In this document: positions 4,204 through 5,442 of the stretch, piece after piece
Layout: every line of letters begins with the position of its first letter
How positions within the stretch are numbered: the first letter of the stretch is position 1
Source: an uncultured Ruminococcus sp.
Lineage (GTDB): Bacteria > Bacillota > Clostridia > Oscillospirales > Ruminococcaceae
Length of the DNA: 5,442 nt
Reading direction: 5' to 3'
Assembly: GCA_910584195.1 (NCBI GenBank)
Contig: CAJTYV010000091.1
Coordinates: 1 to 5,442, forward strand
Position numbers and translations under genes: made by a program
The notes under the pieces: model-generated
Told to the model about the DNA's origin: nothing
What the model saw: the letters and a program-made list of their open reading frames with translations, nothing else
Databases searched by the model: none

Positions 4204-4333
4204 AGCGATTGGATTAGACGGATTTTGAACATTGTAACAACTCCCGGTGTTGGATTATCCGATATTGGATTTTCCGACAACGGGTTATCCGACATCGGAA
4301 AATCCAACGCAATTAAATAAAGATATAACTAAC
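4204..4333 (+). pseudogene. Possible relic of a replication-initiator (RepA/replisome organiser) linker
   Basis: Two plus-strand frames are open across this stretch. One (4204-4317) reads VGLSDIGFSDNGLSDIGKSN; the other (4238-4333) reads LDFPTTGYPTSENPTQLNK. Short repeats of this kind (LSDxG, or xENPT followed by QLNK) resemble, from memory, the linker after the winged-helix domain in RepA-type and phage replisome-organiser proteins of Firmicutes. Stop codons close both frames on either side, and no winged-helix domain or C-terminal domain remains. If this is a relic, the rest of the gene was deleted. An alternative is a non-coding repeat. Confidence 0.35.
4250..4309. repeat. Four tandem 15-nt units with an internal 13-bp inverted repeat
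   Basis: Units start at 4250 (TTGGATTATCCGATA), 4265 (TTGGATTTTCCGACA), 4280 (ACGGGTTATCCGACA) and 4295 (TCGGAAAATCCAACG). The first three are similar direct copies. The fourth contains the exact inverse of the second (TTGGATTTTCCGA at 4265-4277, TCGGAAAATCCAA at 4295-4307), making a 13-bp stem with a 17-base loop. A period of 15 equals five codons, which fits a coding origin, but iteron-like binding is also possible. Confidence 0.6.
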
Positions 4334-4477
4334 TAAAGAAAAACAAACTACGGATTTAATCAAATATCTATTCCTTTCCCCTAACCCCTCTCCTTTGAAG
4401 CACGATATAGCGGCAGAGCCGCAGGAATGGAAAAGAATGGAATGGAAACGGCAGTACAAGGAAATATTGTTTACCAT
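4310..4477. other. Non-coding stretch between the 112-bp repeats
   Basis: This stretch is AT-rich, then pyrimidine-rich (CTTTCCCCTAACCCCTCTCC near 4374), then purine-rich with repeated GAATGG (about 4425-4447). A compact hairpin, GCGGC-AGA-GCCGC, sits at 4410-4422. The frame is open on the plus strand for roughly 60 codons, but without a start signal. I see no supportable gene. Confidence 0.35.
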
Positions 4478-4589
4478 GTTACGCAATAGAACACCGTTTT
4501 TGAGGGTAGGAGTATAAAACCCTTATCCTTGTCCTTATCGCCGCTGTAATGCGCTTAAATCAAGCGAGAAACGCCCTCTATCGTGTAAC
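4478..4589. repeat. 112-bp repeat, copy 2, with imperfect inverted ends
   Basis: This unit begins GTTACGCAATAG and ends CTATCGTGTAAC, an imperfect inverse. GAGGG near its left end can also pair with CCCTC near its right end, giving a long hairpin with an open middle. Shared with copy 1 are AGAAC, TTTTxGAGGGTAG, TATAAAA and AAATCAAG at matching offsets. Equal length without gaps suggests that the spacing matters, or that duplication was followed only by point change. Confidence 0.6.
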
Positions 4590-4608
4590 AAACATTCCAT
4601 ACTGGATT

Positions 4609-4640
4609 GAGGGCGAAAGCAGTCTGCTGATTTCGCCCTC
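4609..4640. terminator. 10-bp perfect hairpin, possible terminator or structured element
   Basis: GAGGGCGAAA (4609-4618) and TTTCGCCCTC (4631-4640) pair perfectly, and CAG/CTG extend the stem inside the loop. Neither side has a U-tract (TTGACTAC to the right, AATCCAGT to the left), so termination is uncertain. Confidence 0.45.
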
Positions 4641-4653
4641 TTGACTACCCACA

Positions 4654-4725
4654 AGCAAAGGCGGGAAAAGCTGTCAAGGGCGCGTAGCGCGAAGTTTACC
4701 CTTGACAGCTTTTCCCGTCTTTGCT
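4654..4725. repeat. 27-bp near-perfect inverted repeat after the Orf8-like gene
   Basis: The arms at 4654-4680 and 4699-4725 match over 27 bases with a single G-T wobble, around an 18-base loop that can itself fold (CGC-GTA-GCG). The left arm runs AGCAAAGGCGGGAAAAG and then CTGTCAAGGG. It starts five bases after the Orf8-like stop codon read leftwards. It could end that operon, although there is no U-tract, or be a protein-binding or replication structure. Such length and perfection exceed what a terminator needs. Confidence 0.65.
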
Positions 4726-4730
4726 ACTCC

Positions 4731-4934
4731 TTATCGGTCGAAGCGGAATTTCAATATGGCTTCAACCAGTTTCGCCTTTAGCCTGTCCTGTGTATCGTCA
4801 TTGATATGCCCCTTATACATAGACAGATATTTGATGTTCGCGGTGTAATACCGCAATACTGAGTCTACCGTTTCCGGCTCTCCGGCAACAGCTTTTTCGA
4901 TTACCTCAAAAGGTATCAGCTTTTTGTTCCTCAT
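4731..4934 (-). CDS. Helix-turn-helix regulatory protein, Tn916 Orf8-like
   Basis: A 67-residue protein. LIPFEVIEKAVAGEPETVDSVL, followed by YYTANIKYLS and ending in DRLKAKLVEAILKFRF, follows the pattern of Tn916 Orf8 (LIPYEVIEQAVSGN near the start, RRLETKLITSILAFR at the end), a family named for a helix-turn-helix in conjugative transposons. It is cytoplasmic, with no membrane segment. It lies downstream of the Orf7-like gene with a 29-base overlap, so the two are co-transcribed and probably translationally coupled; the start has GGGAGAG eight bases upstream. In Tn916 this gene pair lies on the transcript that leads to excision and transfer functions. Here the genes that usually follow, xis and int, are absent within the window. 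Confidence 0.85.
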   Translation of the reverse strand: MRNKKLIPFEVIEKAVAGEPETVDSVLRYYTANIKYLSMYKGHINDDTQDRLKAKLVEAILKFRFDR

Positions 4935-5364
4935 GTTCCAATCTCTCCCATTCTTTCCGTAACTGTTTCAGAGCAACATTTCTTCTGCGGTTTATCGAAC
5001 TTCTGCAACGCCCGTACAGTCTGCCTATTGCTTCATCACGATAACCGACGAAGTAATAAAGCAACAGAACTTCCCGCCTTAATTCCGGCAATCTTGACAA
5101 TGCCGTTGCTAATCGTTCATCATCAACGATAACTTCCTTTCCCAACACAAGAAATACAGTCGGCTTGTCCTGCTTTTCAAAATAGCTGTCCATAGCAGAC
5201 GGTTCAAAATATCGTTCTGACATCAGATAGTCAAGGGATATTTCCCGTTCTCCTTTCCGCTTCAAATCCCGCCATGCGTTCATGGCTTCATGGCGCAGGA
5301 CAATCTTACAGAACGCATGAAACGCATATTCGATATGTTCCATGAACTGTTCAGAATATCTCAT
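4906..5364 (-). CDS. Sigma-70 family protein, Tn916 Orf7-like
   Basis: A 152-residue sigma-like factor. Residues about 7-47 (FMEHIEYAFHAFCKIV, then KGEREISLDYL) match the N-terminal part of Tn916 Orf7 (CKRAMEDERKNYMLYLSR, KREVSFSD). Residues about 84-137 are sigma region 4: LATALSRLPELRREVLLLYY, then a helix-turn-helix RDEAIGRLYGRCRSSINRRR, which would contact -35 DNA. Full region 2 motifs are missing, as in Orf7. In Tn916, Orf7 activates its own transcript and so the excision genes once the element is induced; a similar role is inferred. The start has GGGGGTGAG close upstream. The C-terminus overlaps the Orf8-like start. No promoter can be placed because the upstream region runs off the window. 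Confidence 0.85.
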   Translation of the reverse strand: MRYSEQFMEHIEYAFHAFCKIVLRHEAMNAWRDLKRKGEREISLDYLMSERYFEPSAMDSYFEKQDKPTVFLVLGKEVIVDDERLATALSRLPELRREVLLLYYFVGYRDEAIGRLYGRCRSSINRRRNVALKQLRKEWERLEHEEQKADTF

Positions 5365-5425
5365 TTTCTCTCACCCCCTTTCTTCCCAGGAGGCCGCTGA
5401 AAAAGTAGATCTCACCGCCTATATT

Positions 5426-5434
5426 TGGTATAAT
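5426..5434 (+). promoter_or_regulatory. Extended -10 promoter element facing out of the window
   Basis: TGG directly before a perfect TATAAT forms an extended -10 on the plus strand. The -35 position 17 bases upstream holds only TAGATC, a poor match, as extended -10 promoters tolerate. It would drive a gene to the right, divergent from the Orf7-like operon. No gene is visible in the remaining eight bases. Confidence 0.4.
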
Positions 5435-5442
5435 GTAATTAT

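Noticed and set aside
4061..4589. CRISPR array
   Set aside because: Only two 112-bp units about 300 bp apart, and the 15-nt units have no spacers; neither has the size or spacing of a CRISPR array.

Overview
The window looks like accessory DNA from a gut Firmicute (Clostridia, probably Lachnospiraceae-like), most likely part of an integrative conjugative element of the Tn916/Tn1549 broad family. The strongest basis is the pair at the right end on the minus strand: a sigma-like protein resembling Tn916 Orf7, followed with a 29-base overlap by a 67-residue protein resembling Tn916 Orf8. Shine-Dalgarno sequences are strong and purine-rich, and sigma-A type promoters are readable, as expected for Firmicutes. 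No integrase, excisionase, relaxase, rRNA, tRNA or CRISPR array is visible.

Layout. 1-278 (minus): 5' part of a sigma-70 factor gene whose reading departs from the family right after the conserved FMTYA motif, suggesting an interruption near the window edge. 279-563: non-coding, with repeats and hairpins. 564-1238 (minus): small serine recombinase (resolvase/invertase type) with a near-ideal promoter. 1281-1374: TTTTGATA motifs and a palindrome that could be its operator or recombination site. 1380-1727: a compact candidate type I toxin-antitoxin locus made of a 30-residue holin-like toxin gene (plus) and a convergent antisense RNA (minus) sharing one hairpin terminator; the toxin leader can fold in two ways that hide or expose the Shine-Dalgarno. 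1740-2362 (minus): two unidentified small proteins, the upstream one apparently missing its 5' end. 2603-3295 (plus): an AT-rich cargo-like gene for a putative HExxH zinc metallopeptidase. 3354-3787 (minus): a two-gene operon encoding a ribbon-helix-helix protein and a 42-residue single-span membrane protein, translationally coupled, with a clear promoter and a palindrome in the promoter spacer.

3846-4730 is almost 0.9 kb without a convincing gene. It holds a terminator, two 112-bp direct repeats with inverted ends (4061-4172 and 4478-4589), a four-unit 15-nt repeat that looks like the linker of a dead replication-initiator gene, and a 27-bp near-perfect inverted repeat. 4731-5364 (minus): the Orf8-like and Orf7-like genes. 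The last bases hold an extended -10 box pointing right, out of the window.

The most noteworthy parts are the complete antisense-controlled toxin module with its four-segment leader, and the paired 112-bp structured repeats. The toxin module could help maintain the element, the Orf7/Orf8 pair would regulate it, and the resolvase could resolve multimers or invert DNA. These roles are inferred from families and layout, not shown by the sequence alone.
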